Positions 1-8,241 of a DNA stretch of 64,000 nt are shown one piece after another. The notes beneath the pieces were generated by a model, which was not told the origin of the DNA, did no database searches, and saw nothing but the letters and a program-made list of their open reading frames with translations. The stretch covers positions 1,179,010 to 1,243,009 of the forward strand of contig CP051235.1 of NCBI GenBank assembly GCA_017794705.1. Direction: 5' to 3'. How positions within the stretch are numbered: the stretch's first letter is position 1; each line of letters begins with the position of its first letter. The stretch is from Devosia sp. (GTDB lineage: Bacteria > Pseudomonadota > Alphaproteobacteria > Rhizobiales > Devosiaceae). Both the position numbers and the translations under genes were made by a program.

Positions 1-1
1 G

Positions 2-175
2 CGGGGCGAAGCGATGGTGCCGATGAAATCGAGCATAGGGCTGGCATTGACGCGGTCGCTCGTCGCGGCAAATGCCTGCCGGCTCGATATCGATCCCTCC
101 AGCGGCACTGGCACGGTCATGAGCCTTCATATCCCGGCGGACCTTGTCCGGACGGCGCGGCGGCAAGCCGACTGA
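2..175 (+). CDS. Sensor histidine kinase, C-terminal fragment (5' truncated)
   Basis: Open frame from the window edge to a TGA at 173-175. It reads as the last 57 residues of a GHKL ATPase domain: a G2-box-like stretch (SSIGLALTRSLVAANACRLDI) followed by GTGTVMSLHIPADL, which matches the end of histidine-kinase HATPase_c domains. The upstream domains lie outside the window, so sensor type and partner regulator cannot be seen. No terminator follows. It is probably unrelated to the iron transporter downstream, which has its own regulatory site. Confidence 0.6.
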   Translation, partial: RGEAMVPMKSSIGLALTRSLVAANACRLDIDPSSGTGTVMSLHIPADLVRTARRQAD

Positions 176-251
176 TCAAAAAAATCTTCATCGGATGCGC
201 GGATTCGCGTTTCGCTAGCGCGCTGAAATCACGGCGAATTCTTTCGGGAAC

Positions 252-266
252 TTAGAACGCTTCTAA
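252..266 (+). promoter_or_regulatory. Irr-type iron control element (ICE box) upstream of the ferric transporter
   Basis: TTAGAACGCTTCTAA is a perfect 6-bp inverted repeat (TTAGAA / TTCTAA) with a 3-base spacer. This is the core of the ICE motif bound by Irr in rhizobia and their relatives. It sits 119 bases before the start of the ferric-iron binding protein, and a near-identical element (one mismatch) precedes the bacterioferritin operon at 46199-46213. Site identity is inferred from motif and context; no irr gene is in the window. Confidence 0.7.
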
Positions 267-385
267 CCTACGAGACCTGCAGTAACTTATTGTTTTTCAA
301 TCACTTCTTGACACGGGCCGGCTCAACACCCAAAACGCTCCTCGACTTGCTCGGGACCTTTGATCCCCTGGAAAAGGAGAATGAA

Positions 386-1414
386 ATGAGCCTATTTGGA
401 ACGTGGCTTCCCGCCACGCTTGGCGCAATTGCGCTGGGCCTGCCTGTCACCGCCCTGGCGCAGGGCCAGGTGAACATCTACAGCTACCGTCAGCCTGAAC
501 TGATTGCCCCGGTCCTCGAGGCTTTCACCGCTGAAACCGGTATCGAGACCCGTGTCTTGAGCCTGACCGACGGCGTGCTGGAACGCGTGCAGGCGGAAGG
601 CGCCAATTCTCCCGCCGACGTGTTGCTGACCGTGGACATCGGACGGCTGACGGGTTTGGCCGAAGGCGGCGTTACCCAGGCCGTCGACAGCGCCGAAATC
701 AATGCCAACATCCCCGCCCAGTACCGCGATCCCGACGGACACTGGTTTGGCCTGACCATGCGCGGGCGCGTGGTTTACGCGTCGGTCGACCGGGTCGAAC
801 AGGACACCATCACCTATGCCGAACTGGCGGACGAGGCATGGCGCGGCCGCATCTGTACCCGGTCCGGGCAGCATCCCTACAATATCGCGCTGTTTGCCTC
901 GATCATCGCTCACGAGGGCGAAGCGGCGGCCGAGGAATGGCTCGCCGGGCTGAAGGCCAATCTGGCACGCTCGCCCAACGGAAATGACCGGGCGCAGGCG
1001 CAGGGCATCTTTGCCGGTGAATGCGACCTGGCGCTGGGCAACACCTATTATGTCGGTCTGATGATGACCAACGAGGAAAACCCGGAGCAGAAGGATTGGG
1101 CGGCAGCAATCAAGGTGCTGTTCCCCAACAGCGAGGACCGCGGCACGCATATCAACCTGTCGGGCATGGCTATGGCCGCAAATGCGCCAAACCCGGAAAA
1201 TGCGCTCAAGCTGATGGAATTCCTGTCCAGCGCAGAAGCCCAGGAAATCTATGCCGAGCAGGTGTTTGAATATCCGCTCCTGCCGGGCGCCAGTGCTTCG
1301 GAACTGGTGCAGAGCTTCGGCGAATTGCACCCTGACGATCTTCCCCTGTCCGAGGTGGCAGCCAATCGTGCGCTCGCCTCGCAGCTTGTCGATCGTGTCG
1401 GCTACGACAATTAG
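386..1414 (+). CDS. Ferric iron ABC transporter, periplasmic substrate-binding protein (FutA/FbpA type)
   Basis: Encodes 342 residues. Captures Fe(III) in the periplasm for an inner-membrane ABC importer. ATG at 386 is chosen over the in-frame TTG at 290 because an AAAGGAGA ribosome site lies 5-6 bases before it and the protein then opens with a normal signal peptide (LGAIALGLPVTALAQG). The mature start VNIYSYRQPELIAPVLEAFTAETGI is typical of FutA/AfuA proteins, and the paired tyrosines in GNTYYVGLM fit the family's iron ligands. The permease starts on the very next base. An Irr-like box at 252-266 suggests induction under iron limitation. Confidence 0.85.
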   Translation: MSLFGTWLPATLGAIALGLPVTALAQGQVNIYSYRQPELIAPVLEAFTAETGIETRVLSLTDGVLERVQAEGANSPADVLLTVDIGRLTGLAEGGVTQAVDSAEINANIPAQYRDPDGHWFGLTMRGRVVYASVDRVEQDTITYAELADEAWRGRICTRSGQHPYNIALFASIIAHEGEAAAEEWLAGLKANLARSPNGNDRAQAQGIFAGECDLALGNTYYVGLMMTNEENPEQKDWAAAIKVLFPNSEDRGTHINLSGMAMAANAPNPENALKLMEFLSSAEAQEIYAEQVFEYPLLPGASASELVQSFGELHPDDLPLSEVAANRALASQLVDRVGYDN

Positions 1415-3109
1415 GTGAACACGGGCGCGGCGCAGATGGAAGGACGCGGGGCGAATGCCTCCGTTTCCGGCCGGATGCGCCGTGATCCCCTCACCTATGC
1501 CGCGATTGGAGCGGCGCTTCTGGTGATCTTCCCCATCGCCGCGCTTGCCGTCATGGCGTTCTCGGGAGAAACCGGCAATCTGGCACGGGCGGCGCAAACG
1601 GTGCTGCCGCATGCCGCCGGCACCACGGCGGGCCTGCTGATCGGGCTGGCGCTTTGCACCGGACTGATCGGCGCCATGTGCGCCTGGCTGGTCAGTTTTT
1701 TCGAGTTTCCCGGCCGCCGGTTCTTTGCCTGGGCGCTGATGCTGCCCCTGGCGGTACCGACCTATATCAGCGCTTATGCGTTCGTGGAGTTTTTCACCTT
1801 CACCGGGCCGATCCAGCAGATCGTGCGGTCGGTGGGCGGTTTCGAACTGGCCCGCGACTACTGGTTTCCGGACATCCGCAGCCTGCCCGGTGCGGTGCTG
1901 GTGCTCAGCCTTGTGCTCTATCCTTATGTTTATCTGTCAATGCGGGCGCTGTTTGTGCTGCAGGGGCGGCGCGCCATCGAGGCGGCGATGCTGTTGGGCG
2001 CCGGCCAGCGCACCATACTTGGGTCAGTGCTGATCCCCCTCGCCCGCCCGGCACTGGCGTTGGGCGTGGTGCTGGCGCTGATGGAGGCGATCAACGATGT
2101 CGGCGCCATGCAGGTGTTGGGTGTGCAGACGCTGACCTTTTCCGTGTTCTCGCTGTGGGTGAACCAGGGCGACATGGCCGGGTCGGCGCAATTGGCGCTG
2201 CTGCTCTTGGGCGTTGTGATCCTGTTGATCTGGATCGAACGGGCGGCACGGCGTGGCCAGCAGATTTCGGAAGGCAGCCAGTCGGCGGCGGACGTGCCTT
2301 TCCAGCGGCTGCGGCTGAGCCCCATGCGGCAAGCCGGAGCGATCGTCGCCTGCGCCCTTCCCCTGCTTTTGGGGTTCGGCGTGCCGTTTTTCACTTTGGG
2401 GCTCTACGCCTGGCGCTACCTGCCGCAAGGCATCGACGAGCGGCTGTGGGGTGCCATCGGCACCACCATCACGCTGGCTGGTCTCGCCGCACTGATCACG
2501 GTTCTGGTGGCGCTGGTTTTGGGCTACGCGGTGCGGGTTAACGGGACACGGATGGTACGGGGACTAGTGCGGCTCGCCTCTGTTGGCTACGCGATCCCGG
2601 GGACGATCATCGCCCTTGGCATCTTCCTGCCGCTGGCGCGGTTCGACAATCTGGTCGATGCGTTCATGCGTGACTGGTTCGGGATTTCAACGGGTCTCTT
2701 GATCACCGGTTCAGGCGCAACGCTGGTGTTTGCCTATGCCGTGAGGTTCATGGCGGTGGCGGAAGGCTCGATTGACGGCAGTTTCCGGAAGCTTTCCCCC
2801 AATCTCGACCTGGCGGCGGCAAGTTATGGGTACGGACGTTGGGCGACGCTGCAAAAGATCCTGTTGCCGCTGATGCGTCCGGCGATCGCGACAGCGGCGT
2901 TGCTGGTGTTCATCGACAGCGTCAAGGAGCTGTCGGCGACACTTCTGCTGCGGCCGTTCGGAATCGATACGATCTCGATCTATGTCCACGAACTGGCGTC
3001 GCGCGGGCGCGTCGAGCAGGCGGGGCTGGCCTCGCTGATCATCATGGCAGTCAGTATCCTGCCGGTGATCTTTGTCACCCGCGCCGCCTTCAAGGACCAA
3101 TCGGTTTAG
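1415..3109 (+). CDS. Ferric iron ABC transporter permease (FutB/FbpB type)
   Basis: A 564-residue inner-membrane permease made of two fused halves, each with about six hydrophobic spans, as in FbpB/FutB. The EAA-type loops are seen near 190-215 (AAMLLGAGQRTILGSVLIPLARPAL) and 465-490 (AAASYGYGRWATLQKILLPLMRPAI). GTG start directly abuts the TAG of the binding-protein gene, so the two are co-translated; an internal ATG at 1436 is an alternative. The usual third component, an ATPase (FutC/FbpC), is absent: the next gene is convergent and overlaps this stop by 4 bases. The ATPase must come from elsewhere or be shared. Confidence 0.85.
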   Translation: MNTGAAQMEGRGANASVSGRMRRDPLTYAAIGAALLVIFPIAALAVMAFSGETGNLARAAQTVLPHAAGTTAGLLIGLALCTGLIGAMCAWLVSFFEFPGRRFFAWALMLPLAVPTYISAYAFVEFFTFTGPIQQIVRSVGGFELARDYWFPDIRSLPGAVLVLSLVLYPYVYLSMRALFVLQGRRAIEAAMLLGAGQRTILGSVLIPLARPALALGVVLALMEAINDVGAMQVLGVQTLTFSVFSLWVNQGDMAGSAQLALLLLGVVILLIWIERAARRGQQISEGSQSAADVPFQRLRLSPMRQAGAIVACALPLLLGFGVPFFTLGLYAWRYLPQGIDERLWGAIGTTITLAGLAALITVLVALVLGYAVRVNGTRMVRGLVRLASVGYAIPGTIIALGIFLPLARFDNLVDAFMRDWFGISTGLLITGSGATLVFAYAVRFMAVAEGSIDGSFRKLSPNLDLAAASYGYGRWATLQKILLPLMRPAIATAALLVFIDSVKELSATLLLRPFGIDTISIYVHELASRGRVEQAGLASLIIMAVSILPVIFVTRAAFKDQSV

Positions 3110-4779
3110 TCGATTGCCCCTATGAAAGTTCCGAACGCCGGCAGGTTGAGCGTGTCGCCGTTGGGAGCGGGCACCGAACCCGGCGCGTCGAGCGAACGGA
3201 CGGACATGGCCCTGGGCAGGGCAAAATCCGCACTTTCCGGCGACATGTTGAACACGCAGAGGGTCTTGTGGTCACCCTTTTGGCGGATGAAGGCCAGGAT
3301 GTCGTCGGGCGCGTCGACAAGTTCGATGCTGCCGTCGATCAATTCCGGCCGCGACTTCCGGAAATTCAGCATCTGCCGGTAGGCCGAAAGGGTCGACTCC
3401 GGATCGTTGGCCTGCACGTCAACGGCTTTGGCGCGGTGATCCTCGGGGATCGGCAGCCAGGTTCTGTCGGCTGTGCTGAACCCGGCATTGTCGACCTCGG
3501 CCTGCCAGACCATCGGGGTGCGGCACCCGTCACGGCCCTTGAAGTTGGGCCAGAATTCCTTGCCGTAGGGGTCCTGTAGATCCTCAAAGGCGATATCGGC
3601 CTCTGTCAGGCCCAGTTCCTCGCCCTGATAGAGGCAGACCGAACCACGCATGGTCAGAAGCAGGTTTGCGGCCTGTTTGATGGCGCCCTCGGCGTGGCCG
3701 TGGCGGCCCCAGCGGGTGGCGTGACGCACCACATCATGGTTGGAGAAGGCCAGACACTGCCAGCCTTCCGCCGCCCCGCTCTCGGATTCGGAGATGGCTT
3801 GCTTGAAATGTTCCGCCGAGAATTCGCCGCCGAGAAACTCAAACGTATAGGCCATGTGCAGCCGTTCCTTGCCGGCTGTGTAGGTCGACATGATCTCAAG
3901 CTGGCGCTGAGCGTCCCCCACCTCACCCACACTGGTGGTGTTGGGATAGGAATCCATCAATTCACGGAAGCGCTTGAGAAACTCGAGGTTTTCCGGCTGA
4001 GACTTGTCGTAGAGGTGATCCTGCAGATTGTAAGGGTTCACGTCGGGTGCGGTGGAGGCATTGTAATCCTCCGGCTTCACCGGCGGGTTGGATTCCAGCC
4101 CTTGCGAGTGGAAATAGAAATTGACCGTGTCGAGCCGGAATCCGTCGACGCCACGCTCTAGCCAGAAGCGCATCTCGCGCAACAGGGCGTCTTGCACATC
4201 GGTATTGTGGAAGTTGAGGTCGGGCTGGCTGGCGAGGAAATTGTGCAGGTAATACTGCTTGCGGCGCGCGTCCCAGGTCCAGGCCGAGCCACCAAATATC
4301 GACAGCCAGTTGTTGGGCGGTGTGCCATCGGGATTGGGATCGGCCCACACATACCAGTCGTGGCGCTGGTTGGTGCGCGAGACGCGGCTTTCCTGGAACC
4401 AGTGGTGCTGGTCGGAGGTGTGTGAGATGACCTGGTCGATCATCACCTTCAGCCCCAGTTCGTGGGCCTTTTGCACCAACCGGTCGAAATCGGCGAGCGT
4501 GCCGAACATGGGATCAACGTCGCGGTAGTCGGAGACGTCATAGCCGAAATCCTTCATCGGCGAAGTGAAGAACGGGCTGAGCCAGATCGCGTCGACGCCG
4601 AGGCTGGCAACATATTCCAGCCGCTGGGTGATGCCCACCAGATCGCCGATACCGTCGCCGTTGAAGTCCTGATAGGAGCGCGGGTAGATCTGGTAGATCA
4701 CCGCGCCGCGCCACCAGTTCTTGTCGGTCGAGGACTGATCTTCGGATGTCTGGTTATGGTCTTCACTGTCGTGGAGCAC
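3106..4779 (-). CDS. Alpha-glucosidase, glycoside hydrolase family 13
   Basis: A 557-residue cytoplasmic enzyme of the oligo-1,6-/alpha-glucosidase branch, hydrolysing alpha-glucosidic bonds in maltose-, trehalulose- or isomaltose-like sugars. Diagnostic blocks in order: WWRGAVIYQIYPRSYQDFNGDGIGDL, DAIWLSPFF, nucleophile Asp217 in DGFRLDTVNF, acid/base Glu286 in SVGEVGD, and Asp349 in FSNHDVVRH. No signal peptide. The start is GTG with AGGAA about 8 bases ahead. It follows the beta-glucosidase gene on the same strand with a 158-base gap holding a hairpin, and its stop shares TTAG with the stop of the convergent permease. It resembles rhizobial AglA, but substrate is not decided by sequence. 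Confidence 0.88.
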   Translation of the reverse strand: MLHDSEDHNQTSEDQSSTDKNWWRGAVIYQIYPRSYQDFNGDGIGDLVGITQRLEYVASLGVDAIWLSPFFTSPMKDFGYDVSDYRDVDPMFGTLADFDRLVQKAHELGLKVMIDQVISHTSDQHHWFQESRVSRTNQRHDWYVWADPNPDGTPPNNWLSIFGGSAWTWDARRKQYYLHNFLASQPDLNFHNTDVQDALLREMRFWLERGVDGFRLDTVNFYFHSQGLESNPPVKPEDYNASTAPDVNPYNLQDHLYDKSQPENLEFLKRFRELMDSYPNTTSVGEVGDAQRQLEIMSTYTAGKERLHMAYTFEFLGGEFSAEHFKQAISESESGAAEGWQCLAFSNHDVVRHATRWGRHGHAEGAIKQAANLLLTMRGSVCLYQGEELGLTEADIAFEDLQDPYGKEFWPNFKGRDGCRTPMVWQAEVDNAGFSTADRTWLPIPEDHRAKAVDVQANDPESTLSAYRQMLNFRKSRPELIDGSIELVDAPDDILAFIRQKGDHKTLCVFNMSPESADFALPRAMSVRSLDAPGSVPAPNGDTLNLPAFGTFIGAID

Positions 4780-4807
4780 TGGCTTTTCCTCAGGAACATG
4801 CGCGCTA

Positions 4808-4832
4808 CCGCCGGGCCTTTCCGGCCGGGCGG
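4808..4832 (-). other. Intercistronic hairpin between the two glucosidase genes
   Basis: Arms CCGCCGGGCC and GGCCGGGCGG pair over 9 bp with one central mismatch and a 5-base loop. It lies between the beta-glucosidase stop and the alpha-glucosidase start. No T-run follows on the coding strand, so it is not a plain terminator; an mRNA-end stabiliser is possible. Confidence 0.4.
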
Positions 4833-4937
4833 GCTGTCATCAAAATCGTCAGCAGCGCCCAAGGCTACTCACGCGGGCGCGGAGCCGTCAACTGTTCCAC
4901 AGTCCGCGATCAGCGGCCAATTCGCACAGGCGACCGG

Positions 4938-6257
4938 CTATCTGGTGTTGTGCAGCATGCCTTGGAAGGCCCGGTAGGAGGCCTTGGGGGTGCGTTTCTG
5001 GGTCTTGAAGTCGACATGCACGATGCCGAAGCGTTTGGCGTAGCCTTCGGCCCATTCGTAATTGTCGAGCAGCGACCAGGCGAAATATCCCTGCATGTTG
5101 GCGCCGCGTTGTTGGGCGTTGCTCACGGCCTGCAGGTGGGCATCATAGTAAGCAACGCGGCGCGGATCATCGTCGCCCTCGACTTCGGCCATGCCGTTTT
5201 CGGTGACAAACAGCGGCAGGTCGCCAACGTATTCCTCGTGGATGCGCACCAGGATTTTTTCGAGCCCCTCGGGATAGATTTCCCAGCCGATGTCGGTCTT
5301 TTCCAGCGACCCGTCGATTTTCTTCAGCGGGAAGACATCCCGGTCCGGGTCGTGGGCATAGATGCCGCGCGTGTAGTAATTCACCCCCATCCAGTCGATG
5401 GGGGTCGAAACGGTTTTCATGTCGTCCTGAAAGCCGCGGGGCATGTTGTCGCCGAACCCTTCAAGGATGTCGGCGGGGTATTGGCCCTTGTGCAGCCCGT
5501 CGAGGAACCAGCGGTTGAATATGCCGTCCCAGGTGTGGGCGGCGACCCTGTCGGCGTCGCTGTCGGTTTCAGGCTCGGTCCATTCGAAATTGCAGACAAT
5601 GCCGAGGTTCTTGCCACCGGCGGCACGCATGGCTTCGATGCCCTTGCCGTGGGCAAACAGCACGTGGTGCATGGCCCTCGCCGCAGCGCGGACATCGCGG
5701 TAGCCGGGCGCATGAATGCCGAGGAAATGGCTGAGGAAGGCCACGCACCAGGGCTCGTTGATGGTGGCCGTGGCATGCAGCCGGTCACCGAATTTCTCGG
5801 TCACCAGCGTCGCATAGTCGGCAAACCGGCCAGCTATATCGCGGTTCATCCAGCCGCCCTTGTCCTGCAATTCGGACGGCAGGTCCCAATGATAAAGGGT
5901 GGCGAATGGCTTGATGCCGCGCTCAAGCATGCCGTCGATCAGCCGGTCATAAAAGTCGACGCCAGCGGGATTGGCCTGCCCGGTGCCGCCCGGGATCAGA
6001 CGCGGCCAGGCGAAGGAAAAGCGGTAGGCGTCAAACCCCGCGTCACGCAGCAGATCAAGGTCTTCGGGCCAGCGATGATAGTGGTCGCAGGCCACCTCCC
6101 CGGTGTCGCCGCCGATGACGTTTCCGGGGGTGCGGGAGAACGTATCCCAGATGGAGGTGCCCATGCCGCCGGTCTGGCCACCCTCGATCTGGTAGCTGGC
6201 CGTGGCGGCGCCAAACACGAACTCCGGGCCAAACTGGCCGCGTGAAACTGAAAACAT
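4938..6257 (-). CDS. Beta-glucosidase, glycoside hydrolase family 1
   Basis: Encodes 439 residues from ATG 6257, preferred to an upstream in-frame start because GAGAGGA lies about 6 bases ahead and the protein then begins just before the family's usual opening (EFVFGAATASYQIEGG). Retaining beta-glycosidase: acid/base Glu168 in TINEPW, nucleophile Glu353 in FVTENGM, and the aglycone-side WSLLDNYEWAEGYAKRFGIVHVD near the end. No signal peptide, so it acts on imported disaccharides. First gene of a probable two-gene unit with the GH13 enzyme; a LacI-type palindrome sits 33 bases before the start. Confidence 0.92.
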   Translation of the reverse strand: MFSVSRGQFGPEFVFGAATASYQIEGGQTGGMGTSIWDTFSRTPGNVIGGDTGEVACDHYHRWPEDLDLLRDAGFDAYRFSFAWPRLIPGGTGQANPAGVDFYDRLIDGMLERGIKPFATLYHWDLPSELQDKGGWMNRDIAGRFADYATLVTEKFGDRLHATATINEPWCVAFLSHFLGIHAPGYRDVRAAARAMHHVLFAHGKGIEAMRAAGGKNLGIVCNFEWTEPETDSDADRVAAHTWDGIFNRWFLDGLHKGQYPADILEGFGDNMPRGFQDDMKTVSTPIDWMGVNYYTRGIYAHDPDRDVFPLKKIDGSLEKTDIGWEIYPEGLEKILVRIHEEYVGDLPLFVTENGMAEVEGDDDPRRVAYYDAHLQAVSNAQQRGANMQGYFAWSLLDNYEWAEGYAKRFGIVHVDFKTQKRTPKASYRAFQGMLHNTR

Positions 6258-6289
6258 CGATGTCCTCTCCCCCGCAGGCGGTTTTCCGT

Positions 6290-6309
6290 CCATGCAATCG
6301 ATTACATGG
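6290..6309 (-). promoter_or_regulatory. LacI-family-type operator upstream of the beta-glucosidase gene
   Basis: CCATGCAATCGATTACATGG is symmetric around its centre except for one base pair, with the AATCGATT core typical of LacI/GalR-family operators of sugar genes in alphaproteobacteria. Position 33-52 bases before the beta-glucosidase ATG suits repression. No LacI-family gene is in the window, so the repressor is encoded elsewhere. Confidence 0.6.
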
Positions 6310-6380
6310 ACAATGCTCGTGCCTGTGAAACGCTGCGCTGTCAAGCCATCGCGACGATTAGATGGGGAAGCTGAACGGGC

Positions 6381-7454
6381 TCAGGCCAGTTGCGCGGCAA
6401 GCGCCTTTGCCGCCGCGATAAAGGCGGCGGACTTGGGCGCATCGGGATCAGTGGCGACAACCGGTGATCCGGCGTCCGACTGTTCGCGGATGGCCATATC
6501 GAGGGGGATTTCGCCGAGGAACGGCATGCCGAGATCGGTTGCCGCCTTTTGCGCGCCGCCGTGGCCGAAAATGTCATAGCGGTTACCGGTGTCCGGGGCG
6601 ACAAAATAGGACATGTTCTCGATCAGCCCGAGCAGCGGGATCGAGAGGCGCTGGAACATGTTGATGGCCTTGCGCGCGTCGATCAGCGACAGGTCCTGGG
6701 GCGTGGAAACGATGACCGCGCCGGCGAGCGTGACCTGCTGGCAAAGCGATATCTGAATGTCTCCGGTGCCCGGCGGCAAGTCGATAACCAGCACGTCCAG
6801 TTCGCCCCAATCTGTCTCGCGCAGCAATTGCCGCAGCGCCGAACTGGCCATCGGGCCGCGCCAGACCACAGCCTGATCCGCCTCGACCATGGGGCCGATG
6901 GACATTGCCTTGAGACCAAACGCCTCGAAGGGCGTGAAAATGCCGTCCTCGCGCATGGCGGGCTTGCCTTCGAGACCCAGCAATTTCGGGATGGAGGGGC
7001 CGTAAAGATCGGCATCAAGAATGCCGACCTTCAGACCCTGCGGCTTCAGCGCCAGCGCCAGATTGACCGAGCATGTGGACTTGCCCACGCCGCCCTTGCC
7101 GGAGGCCACGGCAACGATCTTCTTGATGCCCTTGACCGGTTGCTGCGGGCTTTGCGGCGGGGGCTGTTGTGCGCCGACGCTCGGTCCGCTGCCGGTTGGC
7201 GGCGCCTTGTCGGCGGTGATCGAGACCAGGACCTTGTGCCCGGGGGCGGCCGATTGTGCGGCCTCGGTTGCCGCTGCCCGCACCGGCCCGAAGGCGCCTT
7301 CCATGCCGGGCTCGACCGCGATGGCAAAAGCCACGGCGCTGGGCGTGACGATGATCTCGCTCAGGCCCTGATAGTCGGCCAGCGAGCCGCCACCGGGCAC
7401 CTGAACGGCACCCAGCGCGGCCTTGATGGCATTGGCAAGCTTTGGATCAGCCAT
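6381..7454 (-). CDS. mrp: Mrp/ApbC-family P-loop ATPase (iron-sulfur cluster carrier type)
   Basis: A 357-residue cytoplasmic ATPase. N-terminal MIP18/DUF59-like domain (about 1-85), a Pro/Gln-rich linker, then the ParA/Mrp ATPase with deviant Walker A GKGGVGKST at 119-127, LVIDLPPGTGD and the C-terminal ENMSYF region. The family carries Fe-S clusters between scaffold and targets. Oddity: where many homologues have a CxxC pair after ENMSYF, this protein reads VAPDTG (285-289 region), so the bridging cysteines are missing. It lies 18 bases after the transaldolase gene on the same strand. Confidence 0.88.
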   Translation of the reverse strand: MADPKLANAIKAALGAVQVPGGGSLADYQGLSEIIVTPSAVAFAIAVEPGMEGAFGPVRAAATEAAQSAAPGHKVLVSITADKAPPTGSGPSVGAQQPPPQSPQQPVKGIKKIVAVASGKGGVGKSTCSVNLALALKPQGLKVGILDADLYGPSIPKLLGLEGKPAMREDGIFTPFEAFGLKAMSIGPMVEADQAVVWRGPMASSALRQLLRETDWGELDVLVIDLPPGTGDIQISLCQQVTLAGAVIVSTPQDLSLIDARKAINMFQRLSIPLLGLIENMSYFVAPDTGNRYDIFGHGGAQKAATDLGMPFLGEIPLDMAIREQSDAGSPVVATDPDAPKSAAFIAAAKALAAQLA

Positions 7455-7472
7455 GAAGACGGAGGATCAGCC

Positions 7473-8126
7473 TCAAATGATCGACTGGCCGGTCGACTTC
7501 CAGTCCTTGACGAAGGCGGCGAGGCCTTTGTCGGTCAACGGATGGTCATACATCTTGCGGATGACGCTGGCCGGGATCGTGGCCACGTCCGCACCGGCAA
7601 GCGCTGCCTCGGACACATGGTTGGCCGAGCGGATCGAGGCCGCCAGGATTTCCGTAGTGAAGGCATAATTGTCATAGATGGTGCGGATATCGGCGATCAG
7701 GTCCATGCCCGGCAGGTTGATGTCATCCAGACGGCCGATGAACGGCGAGATGAAGGTGGCGCCCACCTTGGCGGCCAGCAGGGCCTGATTGGCCGAGAAG
7801 CACAGGGTTACGTTGACCATTGTGTCGTGGTCACGGAAATATTTGCAGGCCTTCAGCCCGTCGACGGTGAGCGGCACCTTGATGGCGACATTTTCGGCGA
7901 TCTTGCGCAGCACATTGCCCTCGGCAACCATGCCGTCGTAGTCGGTGGCGGCGACTTCTGCAGACACCGGACCATCCACCACATCGCAGATCTCGGCGAT
8001 GACTTCCTTGAAGTCGCGGCCGGACTTGGCAACAAGGCTCGGGTTGGTGGTCACACCGTCGAGCAGGCCGGTGGCCTGCAGTTCGCGGATTTCGTCGATT
8101 TCGGCAGTATCTACAAAGAACTTCAT
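7473..8126 (-). CDS. Small transaldolase / fructose-6-phosphate aldolase family protein
   Basis: 217 residues, the length of the short transaldolase subfamily (TalC/Fsa/MipB). Opens [13 protein letters not shown] with the substrate-phosphate motif GVTTNPSL; the Schiff-base lysine is Lys83 in VAIKVPLT. It would act in the non-oxidative pentose phosphate pathway (sedoheptulose-7-P + glyceraldehyde-3-P) or as a fructose-6-phosphate aldolase; sequence alone does not separate the two. Between the aminotransferase gene upstream (115-base gap with two palindromes) and mrp downstream (18 bases), so it may have its own promoter. Confidence 0.88.
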   Translation of the reverse strand: MKFFVDTAEIDEIRELQATGLLDGVTTNPSLVAKSGRDFKEVIAEICDVVDGPVSAEVAATDYDGMVAEGNVLRKIAENVAIKVPLTVDGLKACKYFRDHDTMVNVTLCFSANQALLAAKVGATFISPFIGRLDDINLPGMDLIADIRTIYDNYAFTTEILAASIRSANHVSEAALAGADVATIPASVIRKMYDHPLTDKGLAAFVKDWKSTGQSII

Positions 8127-8156
8127 TTCGGCTCCCCTTCAAGTGAAAGTGCGGCC

Positions 8157-8221
8157 GGCGCTGATCAGCGCCCCGCGAAAACAGTTGCGGTCAGATGTAA
8201 CACTCGCCACGCCGACCGCAA
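8157..8221. repeat. Two inverted repeats in the aminotransferase-transaldolase gap
   Basis: First, GGCGCTGATCAGCGCC at 8157-8172 is a perfect 16-base palindrome. Second, TTGCGGTC (8185-8192) and GACCGCAA (8214-8221) form 8-bp arms around a 21-base loop. Neither is followed by a T-run on the minus strand. They could end the aminotransferase transcript, stabilise an mRNA end, or bind a regulator of the transaldolase gene. Confidence 0.4.
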
Positions 8222-8241
8222 GGCATAATGGCTGAACTTGC

